From contig JAGLRN010000025.1 in assembly GCA_023136265.1 (NCBI GenBank), positions 17,668 to 81,667 of the forward strand: a stretch of 64,000 bases of DNA, written 5' to 3'. The notes under the pieces are model-generated. The model saw only the letters and a program-made list of their open reading frames with translations, had not been told where the DNA came from and did no database searches. Made by a program: the position numbers and the translations under genes. Positions 9,347 to 19,200 of the stretch are shown here, piece by piece (the first letter of the stretch is position 1; each line of letters starts with the position of its first letter). The DNA comes from Thermoplasmata archaeon. Its GTDB lineage: Archaea; Thermoplasmatota; Thermoplasmata; RBG-16-68-12; JAGMCJ01.

Positions 9347-10180
9347 TTGGCGAACGAGAGGAAGATTGTGGAAGAAAAAATCCGCAGGATACTCCTGAAG
9401 GAGCACCTCATGGCGAGGACGCGGAGAGCAGGCTTCGGCGGTCTGGACATTCAGAGGACTCCGATGGGATACAGGGTTACACTCGTCACTGAGAGACCTG
9501 GATTGGTCATTGGACGGAAGGGAGCTACGATTAAGCAACTCACTCAGGCGGTCGAGGCGAAATTCGGGTTCGAGAATCCCCAGATCGAAGTCCAAGAGGT
9601 TGAGAATGCTAGCCTCAACTCGCAAATCATGGCCGAGAAACTGGCGAGTGCCCTCGAAAGAGGCTGGCACTTCAGGAGGGCGGGCCACTCAACGGTCAGG
9701 AGGATAATGGGATCCGGGGCCAAAGGATGCCTTGTGGTCATCTCGGGCAAGATAACAGGCCAGCGGCACAGGATGGAGAAGTTCAAGGCTGGGCACATCA
9801 AATTCTGTGGTGAACCCAAGCAGCTCTGGATGAGAGAGGGATTCGCCATCGCCAAGGTCAAACTCGGAGTCATTGGAGTGAAGGTACAGATCATGGACCC
9901 GAGAGCGAAACTTCCAGATGAAATCGAAATCGTCGACAGGGAACCGGAAGCCGAGGCCGAAGAACCTGCGGCAGAGGAGCCGACTGAGGTCGAGGATGCC
10001 CCTAGAGCCGAAACAGAACCCCCTCCAGACAAGGAAGTCTCGAACAAGAAGGCCCAACCAGAAGAAGTGAAGGACGAAGCGGAAACCAAGGAGGTTGAAG
10101 ATGGCACTGCTGAGGACGAGCGAGATAAGGGAGATGAACATAGAGGAGAGGCAGAAGAAGCTAAAAGAGCTCAGGAATGA
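9347..10180 (+). CDS. rps3: Ribosomal protein uS3 with long acidic C-terminal extension
   Basis: TTG start at 9347 (MANERKIVEEKIRRILLKEHL); KH motif VIGRKGATIKQLTQAVE; C-terminal tail EPEAEAEEPAAEEPTEVEDAPRAETEPPPDKEVS... Confidence 0.95.
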   Translation: MANERKIVEEKIRRILLKEHLMARTRRAGFGGLDIQRTPMGYRVTLVTERPGLVIGRKGATIKQLTQAVEAKFGFENPQIEVQEVENASLNSQIMAEKLASALERGWHFRRAGHSTVRRIMGSGAKGCLVVISGKITGQRHRMEKFKAGHIKFCGEPKQLWMREGFAIAKVKLGVIGVKVQIMDPRAKLPDEIEIVDREPEAEAEEPAAEEPTEVEDAPRAETEPPPDKEVSNKKAQPEEVKDEAETKEVEDGTAEDERDKGDEHRGEAEEAKRAQE

Positions 10181-10334
10181 CCTCATGCACGAAAGAGGAG
10201 TCGCAGCCATGGGCGGTGCCCCAGCAAGTCCAGGTAGGATTAGGGCGATTAGGTCCAACATATCACGATTACTCACGATAATCCGGGAAGAGGAGACGAA
10301 AGAGAAGGAGGCAGTCAAGGAGGATAAGAAATAA
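10101..10334 (+). CDS. rpl29: Ribosomal protein uL29
   Basis: [33 protein letters not shown]; overlaps uS3 by 80 nt in another frame. Confidence 0.93.
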   Translation: MALLRTSEIREMNIEERQKKLKELRNDLMHERGVAAMGGAPASPGRIRAIRSNISRLLTIIREEETKEKEAVKEDKK

Positions 10335-10633
10335 TGGCTGGGATCTGCCCAGTTTGTGGGCTTCCACAAGAATTGTGCATGTGCGAAGAGATAGCAAGGG
10401 AACAGCAGCGCATAAGGATCTACAGTGACAGGAGGCGTTATGGAAAGGTGGTCACAATCGTCGAGGGAATCGATGCCGCCGACATCGACGTCGAGGACCT
10501 GGCAAAGAGGCTGAAGACGAAGTGCGCTGCAGGCGGCACAGTGAAGGGAGGACGAATCGAGCTCCAGGGAGAACACAAGAAGAAGGTCAAGCTTGCCCTG
10601 GAGAAAATAGGGTTCACAGTCGAGATCAGATGA
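10334..10633 (+). CDS. Translation initiation factor aIF1 (SUI1 family)
   Basis: [50 protein letters not shown]-terminal [13 protein letters not shown]. Confidence 0.94.
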   Translation: MAGICPVCGLPQELCMCEEIAREQQRIRIYSDRRRYGKVVTIVEGIDAADIDVEDLAKRLKTKCAAGGTVKGGRIELQGEHKKKVKLALEKIGFTVEIR

Positions 10634-10634
10634 T

Positions 10635-10898
10635 GTGAAGAGGTCTACGATGCTCCACAAACATGAGCTGATAGGGCTGGAAGCAGAGATCATCAGCTCG
10701 ACTTGCAGTACCCTTGTCGGGTTCAGGGGGACTGTGGTGGACGAGACCAAGAACACCATAGTGATTGAGGTGAAGGACGTGGAAAAGACGATACCGAAGC
10801 GGGGAACGCTGTTCAGGTTCCATATCGACGGAGGCATTGACATAGATGGAGCGAGACTCCTCCACCGTCCGGAAGACAGGACAAAACGAGCGAGGTGA
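10635..10898 (+). CDS. rnp1: RNase P protein component 1 (p29 family)
   Basis: LIGLEAEIISSTCSTLVGFRGTVVDETKNTIVIE...; conserved position between SUI1 and uS17. GTG 10635 or ATG 10650 start. Confidence 0.9.
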   Translation: MKRSTMLHKHELIGLEAEIISSTCSTLVGFRGTVVDETKNTIVIEVKDVEKTIPKRGTLFRFHIDGGIDIDGARLLHRPEDRTKRAR

Positions 10899-10901
10899 AG
10901 C

Positions 10902-11240
10902 ATGCAGAAGAAGAAGGCGAGAGACATCGGAATCGACGTTCCCACTCCAAAGAAGAGTTGCGACGACGCATACTGTCCTTTCCATGGGAATCTTCCGGTA
11001 AGGGGTCAGATCCTGGAGGGGAAAGTGAAGTCCGACCGGATGAAGAACACAATAGTCGTGGAAAGGGAGTACATCAGGCTGATACCGAAGTACGAGAGAT
11101 ACGAGAAGCGGACAAGGAAATACCTGGCTCACAGCCCCCCATGTCTGGAGGTCGAGCTCGGAGACAGGGTGGCGATAATGGAATGCCGCCCGCTCAGCAA
11201 GACGGTCACATACGTTGCGATCGAGAAGAGGGAGGATTAG
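10902..11240 (+). CDS. rps17: Ribosomal protein uS17
   Basis: [47 protein letters not shown]. Confidence 0.96.
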   Translation: MQKKKARDIGIDVPTPKKSCDDAYCPFHGNLPVRGQILEGKVKSDRMKNTIVVEREYIRLIPKYERYEKRTRKYLAHSPPCLEVELGDRVAIMECRPLSKTVTYVAIEKRED

Positions 11241-11244
11241 CCGA

Positions 11245-11643
11245 ATGAAGGGGATAGCCGGAAGACAGACAAGAGGTCTTCCAAAAGGAGCGTATCTGAG
11301 TTGCATAGACAACACGGGAGCGAGGGTCGTCCAGATCGTGGATGTCCCCAAATACCACGGCACGTTGAGACGGTATCCGAGCGCAGGAATCGGCGATCTA
11401 CTTGTTGTCAGCGTGAAGAAGGGGACGCCTGAGATGAGGAAACAGCTTGTGTATGCTGTCATAGTCAGACAGAAAAGGCCGTTCAGAAGGTCGGACGGAG
11501 TGATGGTCCAGTTTGAGGACAATGCCGTGGTGATTACGACGCCCACGGGCGAGACGAAGGGCACGGACATCAAAGGTCCCGTTGCGAGGGAAGCCGCCGA
11601 GAGATGGCCTCGCATCGCCGCGACGGCGTCGATTATAGTATGA
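11245..11643 (+). CDS. rpl14: Ribosomal protein uL14
   Basis: ATG at 11245; [20 protein letters not shown]...[27 protein letters not shown]. Confidence 0.97.
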   Translation: MKGIAGRQTRGLPKGAYLSCIDNTGARVVQIVDVPKYHGTLRRYPSAGIGDLLVVSVKKGTPEMRKQLVYAVIVRQKRPFRRSDGVMVQFEDNAVVITTPTGETKGTDIKGPVAREAAERWPRIAATASIIV

Positions 11644-11653
11644 GGGTGTGAAG

Positions 11654-12028
11654 ATGAAAAGCGGGAAGGCGAGAAAGCAAAGAAAGGATCTGTACACAGC
11701 CTCCTGGCATAAGAGGAGGAAGAGGATGTCTGCGCACCTGTCCGAGAAGTATCTCGGAGACGAGAAGAAGGCCTACCCGCGCGCGGTACCCATCCGCAAA
11801 GGGGACACCGTGCGCATCACCCGTGGGGCCGACAAAGGTCACGAAGGCAAGGTTGCCACGACGGATACGAAGAGCATGACGATTACAATCGAGGGCCTGA
11901 CGAGAAAGAAGGCGGACGGTACTCAGATCGGAAAGAAGATCCATCCGTCGAACTTGACAATAACGAAGCTGGATCTCTCCGACCCTATGAGGAGAGAGAA
12001 ATTCGAAGCGTTGGGAGATAGAGAATGA
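11654..12028 (+). CDS. rpl24: Ribosomal protein uL24
   Basis: VPIRKGDTVRITRGADKGHEGKVATTDTKSMTITIEGL KOW motif; ATG at 11654 (upstream GTG 11648 possible). Confidence 0.95.
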   Translation: MKSGKARKQRKDLYTASWHKRRKRMSAHLSEKYLGDEKKAYPRAVPIRKGDTVRITRGADKGHEGKVATTDTKSMTITIEGLTRKKADGTQIGKKIHPSNLTITKLDLSDPMRREKFEALGDRE

Positions 12029-12735
12029 AGAAACATCTGAAGCGACTGGCATCACCAAGGAGCTGGATGATTCCGAGGAAGAAACACAAGTGGGTGACAA
12101 GACCTAGACCAGGACCCCACGGCATGGAAGAGTCGATTCCCCTGCAACTCATCCTGAGGGACATGCTCCACTACTGTGACAGTTCCAGGGAAGCTAGAAT
12201 ACTCCTTTCCTCGAGAGGCGTCCTGGTAGACGGGAAGCCCGTGAGGGATCTGAAGAGAGGCGTCGGTCTGATGGACGTTCTCTCGTTCGAGCAGAAGAAG
12301 GAGCACTTCAGGATGCTTATCGACACGAAAGGTAGGCTTCAACTAGTTGGAATAGACGCCAAGCAGGCAAAGTGGAAGCTCTCAAGAATCGAGGGGAAGA
12401 CGACTGTGAGAGGCGGAAGGATTCAGCTCAATCTGTACGACGGCAGGAACATCCTCCTCGACAAGAATGCATACAAGCCCGGGGACGTCTTGAAGATCAG
12501 CGTTCCTGACCAAAAGATAAAGGATCACTACGAGTTGACGAAGGGAAACATCGCCCTCCTTGTCGGTGGAAAGCACGTTGGAGAGTTCGCCAAGCTTGAG
12601 GAGTATGGAAAAACCAGAAACCCGAGGGAGAACGAGGTCATGTTCGAGGAGGGCTTCAGCACATCCCTCAGGAATGTCTTCGTCGTAGGGAAGAAGGCCC
12701 CTGAAATCAAGATACCAGAAACAAAGGTCGTCTAG
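12025..12735 (+). CDS. rps4e: Ribosomal protein eS4
   Basis: MKKHLKRLASPRSWMIPRKKHKWVTRPRPGPHGMEESIPL; S4e signature. Confidence 0.97.
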   Translation: MKKHLKRLASPRSWMIPRKKHKWVTRPRPGPHGMEESIPLQLILRDMLHYCDSSREARILLSSRGVLVDGKPVRDLKRGVGLMDVLSFEQKKEHFRMLIDTKGRLQLVGIDAKQAKWKLSRIEGKTTVRGGRIQLNLYDGRNILLDKNAYKPGDVLKISVPDQKIKDHYELTKGNIALLVGGKHVGEFAKLEEYGKTRNPRENEVMFEEGFSTSLRNVFVVGKKAPEIKIPETKVV

Positions 12736-12743
12736 GCGAAGGT

Positions 12744-13253
12744 GTGAGTGACGTGAGAGACTTGAGAATCGAGAAAACCGTGGTCAACATCGGCGTGGGC
12801 GAGGCAGGAGAGAGACTCCTCAAGGCTCAGAAGGTCCTGGAGATGCTGACAGGCCAGAAGCCAGTGGAGACCATTTCGAAGACGACGAACAAGGATCTTG
12901 GCATAAGAGAGGGCATGCCGATAGGGTGCAAAGTGACGTTGAGAGGCGAGAGGGCTGAGGATTTCCTCAAGCGGGCCCTTTGGGTGAAGAACAACAAACT
13001 CGCAAAGTACAACTTCGACCCTGAGGGGAACTTCTCGTTTGGCGTTCCTGACTACACGGAGTTCGAGGGGATGAAGTACAATCCCGAGATCGGAATCTTC
13101 GGGATGGACGTCTCCGTGAGTCTCAAGCGGCCTGGTTACAGGGTGACCAAGAGAAGGAGAAGAGCGTCAAAGCTCCCAGTCAGGCACAGAGTGACCCGTG
13201 AAGAAGGGGTTCAATTCATACAGGACACGTTTGACATTGAGGTAGTCGGATGA
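12744..13253 (+). CDS. rpl5: Ribosomal protein uL5
   Basis: [59 protein letters not shown]. Confidence 0.96.
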   Translation: MSDVRDLRIEKTVVNIGVGEAGERLLKAQKVLEMLTGQKPVETISKTTNKDLGIREGMPIGCKVTLRGERAEDFLKRALWVKNNKLAKYNFDPEGNFSFGVPDYTEFEGMKYNPEIGIFGMDVSVSLKRPGYRVTKRRRRASKLPVRHRVTREEGVQFIQDTFDIEVVG

Positions 13254-13396
13254 AACCGAAGAAGGAGTTCGGAAGAAAGAGAGGCTGCAAGCGATGCGGG
13301 CGCAAGCGAGGCATAATCAGAAGGAGCAGAATCTATCTCTGCCGCCAATGCTTTCGCGAAGTTGCCTTCGAGCTCGGCTTCCGGAAGTACTCATAG
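13250..13396 (+). CDS. rps14: Ribosomal protein uS14 (zinc-binding, 48 aa)
   Basis: ATG at 13250: [48 protein letters not shown]; absent from ORF track because short. Confidence 0.95.
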   Translation: MKPKKEFGRKRGCKRCGRKRGIIRRSRIYLCRQCFREVAFELGFRKYS

Positions 13397-13795
13397 GTGA
13401 TAAGCGTGCAACATGACCCATTGAACGATGCCATGATTCGCATAAAGAATGCGGAACTCTCTGGGAAGAGGAAGTGCATGATCAGGCCATCCTCCAAACT
13501 CATCGCCAGGGTACTCAAGGTGATGCAGGAGAATAGGTTCATCAGGAAGTTCGAATATGTAGAGGATGGTAAATCTGGGATATTCGAAGTGGAACTCAAC
13601 GGAAACATAAACAACTGCGGTGTCATAAAGCCCCGCTTCTCCGTGAGGAGGGTGAACCTTGAGAAGTACGAATCGAGGTTTCTGCCCGCCCAAGACTTCG
13701 GTGTCCTCATCTTGACGACGACGGAAGGTGTACTATCTCACTCGAGAGCGAAGGAGCTGGGTGTCGGCGGAAAGCTGCTTGCGTTTGTGTATTAG
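13397..13795 (+). CDS. rps8: Ribosomal protein uS8
   Basis: DPLNDAMIRIKNAELSGKRKCMIRPSSKLIARVLKVMQENRFI...LTTTEGVLSHSRAKELGVGGKLLAFVY. Confidence 0.97.
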   Translation: MISVQHDPLNDAMIRIKNAELSGKRKCMIRPSSKLIARVLKVMQENRFIRKFEYVEDGKSGIFEVELNGNINNCGVIKPRFSVRRVNLEKYESRFLPAQDFGVLILTTTEGVLSHSRAKELGVGGKLLAFVY

Positions 13796-13804
13796 GGGAT
13801 ATCA

Positions 13805-14365
13805 ATGCCAGTATCAGGAAAGGTTGAGGAAAGAATCGGAATCCCCGACGGTGTCGATGTAACGGTCGAAGAGGATGACGTCACTGTCTCCAGCCAAGGC
13901 TCCACCGTCGAGAGACGTTTCGCCCATCCCTTAGTCTCGGTTGTCAAGGATGGAGATGAAATCGTGGTGTTATGCGGGTACCCGAAGAAAAAGGAAGCGG
14001 CTTTGGTGGGGACGTTTGCATCTCATATAAGAAACATGATACTGGGCATGGCGAAGGGATTCGAGTGCACAATGAGAATCGTCTACTCTCACTTCCCAAT
14101 GAAGGTCTCCGTAAATGAGGAGCGGAAGATCGTGCTGATTGAGAACTTCCTGGGAGAAAGGCATCACAGGACGGCCAGGATAATGGGCGAGACCGAGGTT
14201 TCGATTAAGGGGGACACAGTGATACTGAAGGGGAACAACAAAGAGGACGTGGGTCAGTCGGCCGCGAATATCGAGCAGGCGACGAAGATTAGAGGATTCG
14301 ATCCTCGAGTCTTTCAGGACGGTGTCTACGTGACAGAGAAACCCAGGGTGCAGGAGAATGAGTGA
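13805..14365 (+). CDS. rpl6: Ribosomal protein uL6
   Basis: IGIPDGVDVTVEEDDVTVSSQGSTVERRF...; order. Confidence 0.96.
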   Translation: MPVSGKVEERIGIPDGVDVTVEEDDVTVSSQGSTVERRFAHPLVSVVKDGDEIVVLCGYPKKKEAALVGTFASHIRNMILGMAKGFECTMRIVYSHFPMKVSVNEERKIVLIENFLGERHHRTARIMGETEVSIKGDTVILKGNNKEDVGQSAANIEQATKIRGFDPRVFQDGVYVTEKPRVQENE

Positions 14366-15017
14366 GAAGAGGGCTAAGAAGGTCGAGAGAAAGGCAGAAC
14401 TGCCAACGCTGACAGAGATAGGTAAGGCCAGAAAGGCTGAGCTCATCGAGATGTGCGAGTCTCAGGGCCTCGATACGGAAGGGACAGTCGCTGAACTCAG
14501 GAAGAGACTGAGGAGCCGTCTGAAAGAGGAAGAAGAGGAAATCGAAATCGTAGAGGAAGAGGCGGTACGACCAAAGATAAAACCCGTTCTGGATGACGAG
14601 ACAAAGATGCTTCTCAAGCTCAGGGAAAGACAGAAGCGGAAGAGACCCGCGTTCAGGAGACAGGAGTGGTTTAGATACAAGAAGTTGGGCAAGAGCTGGA
14701 GGAAACCACGCGGCCTTCATTCAAAGATGAGAAAGGGGTTGAAGTACAGACCCAAGATGGTGTCGGTCGGATATCGATCACCGCGAAAGGTCAGAGGACT
14801 CCATCCTTCAGGCTTTAGGGATGCCCTCATCCACAATGTGAAAGAACTAGAAGTGCTTGACCCGAAGACCCAAGCGGCCCGCATCGGGCACTCAGTAGGG
14901 ACTAGGAAGCGTGTTGAGATTGAGGCAAGAGCGGACGAGATTGGAATCCGCATACTGAACAGGAGCATGGTTCATGAACCTGAAGAATCAGAGGAGAATG
15001 GCAGCCAGTCTTCTTAA
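14358..15017 (+). CDS. rpl32e: Ribosomal protein eL32 with N-terminal SAP-like extension
   Basis: C-terminal RPAFRRQEWFRYKKLGKSWRKPRGLHSKMRKGLKYRPKMVSVGYRSPRKVRGLHPSGF; N-terminal LTEIGKARKAELIEMCESQGLDTEGTVAELRKRLRSRL. Confidence 0.95.
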   Translation: MSEKRAKKVERKAELPTLTEIGKARKAELIEMCESQGLDTEGTVAELRKRLRSRLKEEEEEIEIVEEEAVRPKIKPVLDDETKMLLKLRERQKRKRPAFRRQEWFRYKKLGKSWRKPRGLHSKMRKGLKYRPKMVSVGYRSPRKVRGLHPSGFRDALIHNVKELEVLDPKTQAARIGHSVGTRKRVEIEARADEIGIRILNRSMVHEPEESEENGSQSS

Positions 15018-15429
15018 GTGCGGGGTCAATAGAGTGTGGATCGACCCGCTCCGAATGGAAGATGTAGCCGATGCCATAACAAGGACAGACATCCGAATCC
15101 AGATTGATGCAGGAGCGATAAAGGCAAAGCAGAAGAGAGGAATCTCAAGAGGCAGGACAAGATACTACAGGGACCAGAGAAAGAAGGGCAGAGGCAGAGG
15201 CCAAGGAAGCCGGAAGGGCACCAGCAAGGCCAGGAAGCCGAAGAAGGAGAGGTGGATTCAGACGATCCGACCGATAAGAGAGAGACTGCGTGAGCTCCGA
15301 GACGAGGGGAAGATAGAGGTATCGACGTACAGGAAATTCTATCTCCAGGCGAAGGGCGGGGTCTTCAAGAGCAAATCACATCTCGAGACCCACCTCAGGT
15401 CAGGCGGATATCTTAAGGAGGATGAGTGA
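14974..15429 (+). CDS. rpl19e: Ribosomal protein eL19
   Basis: MNLKNQRRMAASLLKCGVNRVWIDP...AIKAKQKRGISRGR; overlaps eL32 by 44 nt. Confidence 0.96.
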   Translation: MNLKNQRRMAASLLKCGVNRVWIDPLRMEDVADAITRTDIRIQIDAGAIKAKQKRGISRGRTRYYRDQRKKGRGRGQGSRKGTSKARKPKKERWIQTIRPIRERLRELRDEGKIEVSTYRKFYLQAKGGVFKSKSHLETHLRSGGYLKEDE

Positions 15430-15932
15430 TGGTCAGGGGTCCGAGAAAGAGGGTGGCCTTCCGGAGGAGACGCAATGGAAGGACGGACTACAGGCTCAGG
15501 TCGAGATTGCTGAGGTCCGGTCTACCCAGAGCTGTCGTCAGAGCCTCCAACAGGAGCACGGTGGTCCAAATCATGAGTTTCGATCCGCGTGGTGACAGAG
15601 TGCTCAGCTCGGCGGTCTCGACCGAGCTCAGGAAGCTAGGTTGGGAGAAATCGACATCCAACATCCCGGCAGCCTATCTCACGGGATATCTGGCAGGGAA
15701 AAGGGCGCTTGAGAGTGGCATTGAGGAGGCGGTGCTCGATATGGGCTTGCACGTGCCTACGAAAGGATCCAGGATTTTCGCTTCTCTGAAGGGTATGTTG
15801 GACGCCGGCCTCCGGATACCCTGCGGCGAGGAGATACTTCCAAGTGATGAGAGGACAAGGGGAGAACACATCGGTGAGGACACTGTCAAAGCGTTTGAGG
15901 CGGTGAAGTCCAAGATGGAGGATGACAAATGA
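15429..15932 (+). CDS. rpl18: Ribosomal protein uL18
   Basis: [51 protein letters not shown]. Confidence 0.96.
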   Translation: MVRGPRKRVAFRRRRNGRTDYRLRSRLLRSGLPRAVVRASNRSTVVQIMSFDPRGDRVLSSAVSTELRKLGWEKSTSNIPAAYLTGYLAGKRALESGIEEAVLDMGLHVPTKGSRIFASLKGMLDAGLRIPCGEEILPSDERTRGEHIGEDTVKAFEAVKSKMEDDK

Positions 15933-16702
15933 GACGTGACAGGCCAGACTGGCAACCCAAGACAAGACTCGGGAAGATGGTTCTCCGCGGGGAGATATCG
16001 AATATGCGGGAAGCACTGGATACAGGCTTTCCGCTCAAGGAGCCGGAGATAGTGGACATACTGCTCCCTAATCTCGGAGATGAGGTTCTTGATGTTAACA
16101 TGGTCCAGAGGATGACAGATAGTGGACGGAGAGTCAACTTCGTCATCGTGGCCGTCGTCGGCAATGAAGACGGTTACGTCGGGCTCGGAAGGACCAAGGG
16201 GAAAGAGGTCGGCCCGGCAATAAGAAAGACGATAGATGCTGCGAAGCTCAACGTCGTCGAAGTGAAGAGGGGTTGCGGATCATGGGAATGCGGGTGTGGA
16301 AGAGCCCACTCCCTTCCGTTCCAGGTCAAGGGCAAGAGCGGGTCGGTCGAGGTCGTTCTGAAACCCGCACCGAGGGGCATCTCCCTCGCCGTGGGAGGTG
16401 TCGCAAAAAGCATACTCAGGCTGGCCGGCATAAGGGACGCCTGGGGATTCACCAAGGGACACTCAAGGACGACGGTGAACTACGCTTTCGCCGCGTTTGA
16501 TGCACTGAAGCAGACGGGTGCCATGAAGATGTCCCAAGAGCAGTCCAAGAAGCTCTGCATAGTCTCTGGGCCAATTGAGATTCGGGCAGAAGATGACACG
16601 CTGGAACCACCCGTGGTGACCGAGGACGAACCGAAGGAAAAGGAGAAAACCTCGGAGGCACAGGGAAAGGAAGGAGAGAAAGCAAAGGAGAAGTCTGAAT
16701 GA
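15929..16702 (+). CDS. rps5: Ribosomal protein uS5
   Basis: [75 protein letters not shown]. Confidence 0.97.
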   Translation: MRRDRPDWQPKTRLGKMVLRGEISNMREALDTGFPLKEPEIVDILLPNLGDEVLDVNMVQRMTDSGRRVNFVIVAVVGNEDGYVGLGRTKGKEVGPAIRKTIDAAKLNVVEVKRGCGSWECGCGRAHSLPFQVKGKSGSVEVVLKPAPRGISLAVGGVAKSILRLAGIRDAWGFTKGHSRTTVNYAFAAFDALKQTGAMKMSQEQSKKLCIVSGPIEIRAEDDTLEPPVVTEDEPKEKEKTSEAQGKEGEKAKEKSE

Positions 16703-17175
16703 CATATGCGGTCATCAGGGTCAGGGGCACTATAGAAATCTCGAAGGACATCGCCGACACGATGAAATTCCTCAGGCTGAACAAGCCGAACCACTGTGTC
16801 GTTATCCCAGAGAATCCCCAATACAAGGGGATGCTTCAGAAGGCGAAGGACTACATCACATGGGGCGAGATTCAGCCAGAAACACTGGCTAGAATGCTTG
16901 TCACGAGAGGCGCGGTCGCTGGCCAGAAGGTAACTGACTCATACGTCAAGAAGAACTCCAAGTACAAATCAGTAATCGCGTTTGCGAAGGCTGTCGCAAA
17001 AGGAGATGAGGCCATGGGTTCGCTGAGCGGGCTCAGTCCCGTCATGCGACTCCATCCGCCGCTGAAGGGTTTCGAGGGCATCAAGAAGCCATATACGCTT
17101 GGGGGCTCTCTCGGATACCGAGGGGAAAAGATAAATGACCTGTTGACCAGAATGCTGTTCGTTCACGAGGACTAG
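16699..17175 (+). CDS. rpl30: Ribosomal protein uL30
   Basis: [58 protein letters not shown]. Confidence 0.96.
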   Translation: MTYAVIRVRGTIEISKDIADTMKFLRLNKPNHCVVIPENPQYKGMLQKAKDYITWGEIQPETLARMLVTRGAVAGQKVTDSYVKKNSKYKSVIAFAKAVAKGDEAMGSLSGLSPVMRLHPPLKGFEGIKKPYTLGGSLGYRGEKINDLLTRMLFVHED

Positions 17176-17177
17176 GA

Positions 17178-17627
17178 ATGGGAAGAACATCAAAGCTCAG
17201 AGGGAAGAGGACTCACGGAAGAGGCAAGAAGGCCGGTAGGGGCGCAGGCAAGCGAGGGGGCAGAGGTAACGCTGGCCTTCACAAGCACAAGTACATGACT
17301 ACAGTCAAGATGAAGGACCCCCACTTCGGTGACTACGGCTTCAGGAGACATTTCAGTCTCCTGGTGAAGAAGAACACAATCAATCTCGCAGAAGTCGAGG
17401 AGAGGCTCGACGAGATCATACTGGAAGGGTTCGCAGAAAAGTCCAAGAACCTCGTCACTGTGGACCTGGGAAAGATGGGGGTAGACAAGCTGCTTGGGCG
17501 AGGGCATGTCAGGATGAAGATGAAGATAGTCGTTAACGAAGCGTCTGAATCTGCCATCCGAAAAGTCCAGAAGGCGGGAGGAGAAGTAGTCATACCAGAA
17601 ACGGAGGAATCGGAGAGGAACGACTGA
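17178..17627 (+). CDS. rpl15: Ribosomal protein uL15
   Basis: SKLRGKRTHGRGKKAGRGAGKRGGRGNAGLHKHK. Confidence 0.96.
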   Translation: MGRTSKLRGKRTHGRGKKAGRGAGKRGGRGNAGLHKHKYMTTVKMKDPHFGDYGFRRHFSLLVKKNTINLAEVEERLDEIILEGFAEKSKNLVTVDLGKMGVDKLLGRGHVRMKMKIVVNEASESAIRKVQKAGGEVVIPETEESERND

Positions 17628-19198
17628 TGGTCGAAGAGGGAAAGAGCAAGTTGTACGCCCTGAAACCCATCACGGACAGGCTCCCCGCGGTTGCGAAGCC
17701 TGTTGGACACGTCCACTTCAGGACCAAGATGCTCTGGGTCGTTCTCATCCTCGTTCTGTACTTCGCCCTGACCAACGTATTCATCTACGGCCTTGACCCC
17801 CAAGAAACCATAGACGTATTCGCGAGTCTCAGAGCCATCCTCGCTGGGGCACAGGGCTCGCTGATGCATCTGGGCATAGGTCCAATCGTGACCGGGTCCA
17901 TCATAATGCAGCTCTTCGCGGGATCGAAGATCATCAAGCTTGACCTGACCAACGACGAAGACAAGTCCGTGTACCAGGGCACACAGAAGCTCCTCGTCAT
18001 CATCATGATAGTCGTGGAAGCCATACCGCAGGTCTTCGGCTTCCTTCACCCTTCGGGGGACTTCGTTTCGAGAATGGAGGGGTTCGCCCCAGGACAGGGA
18101 ATGCTAATGGCGAACTCTCTGATAGTGGGCCAGCTGGTCATCGGCAGCTATCTGGTCTTCCTGATGGACGAGGTCGTCTCGAAATGGGGCATAGGAAGCG
18201 GCGTCAGCCTGTTCATTGCTGGCGGAGTCTCTCAGCAGATCTTCGTCGGTACGTTCAACTGGATCCCCACTGAGGCCGGTGGAGTACCCCCGGGTACCAT
18301 ACCAAAGACAATGTGGTACCTGAACAACATGAGCGTTTCTGGTGTTTCCCAGGGAGGTTTTGAGCAAATCCTTCTCCAGGATCCAAATCCTGTGATTGCC
18401 TTGGTCGGGACTATGGTTATCTTCCTCATCGTGGCATATGCGGAGTCCATGAGAATCGAGCTTCCCTTGGCGCACGGCGCTGCCCGTGGTGCTAGGGGGA
18501 GGTATCCGATACGTCTCATCTACGCATCCAACATACCGGTCATACTGATGGCAGCCGTGCTGGCAAACGTGAGCATGTTTTCCCTCCTCTTCTGGAACAA
18601 CCCGGACTGGCCCTTGGTCGGACAGAATTGGATGATTGGTTCATACCCAACGTCGGCAGCGGACGCGGAAGCTTTAGGTATCTCGCGTACGACGCCCATG
18701 ACGGGAGTAGCCTACTACCTCTCGACCGTGATGGGTGTGAGTGATTGGCTCCTCCCGCTTTTAGGTCCAGACAGGTACGAGCACCTCCTTAGAGGCCACA
18801 CGTACCTGCAAGTGATCGCTCACCTTCTAATCTACGTGACGGTGATGATCGTAGGCTCGATAATCTTCGCCAAGTTTTGGATCGAGACTACGAACATGGG
18901 ACCGGAGGCGGTCGCCAAGCAAATCGAGGGTAGCGGAATGCAGATTCCAGGGTTCAGGCGGGACCCGCGGGTTCTCAGGAGAGTGCTGGAGAGGTATATC
19001 CCTGTGGTGACTGTCATTAGCGGAGCGGCTGTCGGCTCCTTGGCCGCGGGTGCAGACCTGCTGGGGACGGTCGGAAATGCCAGCGGAACGGGGGTCCTGC
19101 TAGCTGTGGGCATATTAATCCAGTTCTACGAGGCGATGGGCAGAGAACAGATGATGGAGATGCACCCGGTCTTAAGAGGGTTCTTCGGCTCGGAATGA
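17627..19198 (+). CDS. secY: Preprotein translocase subunit SecY
   Basis: 523-aa multi-TM protein directly after uL15; DEVVSKWGIGSGVSLFIAGGVSQQI; SecY-type TMs. Confidence 0.97.
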   Translation: MVEEGKSKLYALKPITDRLPAVAKPVGHVHFRTKMLWVVLILVLYFALTNVFIYGLDPQETIDVFASLRAILAGAQGSLMHLGIGPIVTGSIIMQLFAGSKIIKLDLTNDEDKSVYQGTQKLLVIIMIVVEAIPQVFGFLHPSGDFVSRMEGFAPGQGMLMANSLIVGQLVIGSYLVFLMDEVVSKWGIGSGVSLFIAGGVSQQIFVGTFNWIPTEAGGVPPGTIPKTMWYLNNMSVSGVSQGGFEQILLQDPNPVIALVGTMVIFLIVAYAESMRIELPLAHGAARGARGRYPIRLIYASNIPVILMAAVLANVSMFSLLFWNNPDWPLVGQNWMIGSYPTSAADAEALGISRTTPMTGVAYYLSTVMGVSDWLLPLLGPDRYEHLLRGHTYLQVIAHLLIYVTVMIVGSIIFAKFWIETTNMGPEAVAKQIEGSGMQIPGFRRDPRVLRRVLERYIPVVTVISGAAVGSLAAGADLLGTVGNASGTGVLLAVGILIQFYEAMGREQMMEMHPVLRGFFGSE

Positions 19199-19200
19199 TC

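Noticed and set aside
9689-10945. 418-aa minus-strand ORF
   Set aside because: Antisense to uS3/uL29/aIF1/Rnp1, which have clear protein signatures; Ser/Leu-rich composition typical of antisense translation.
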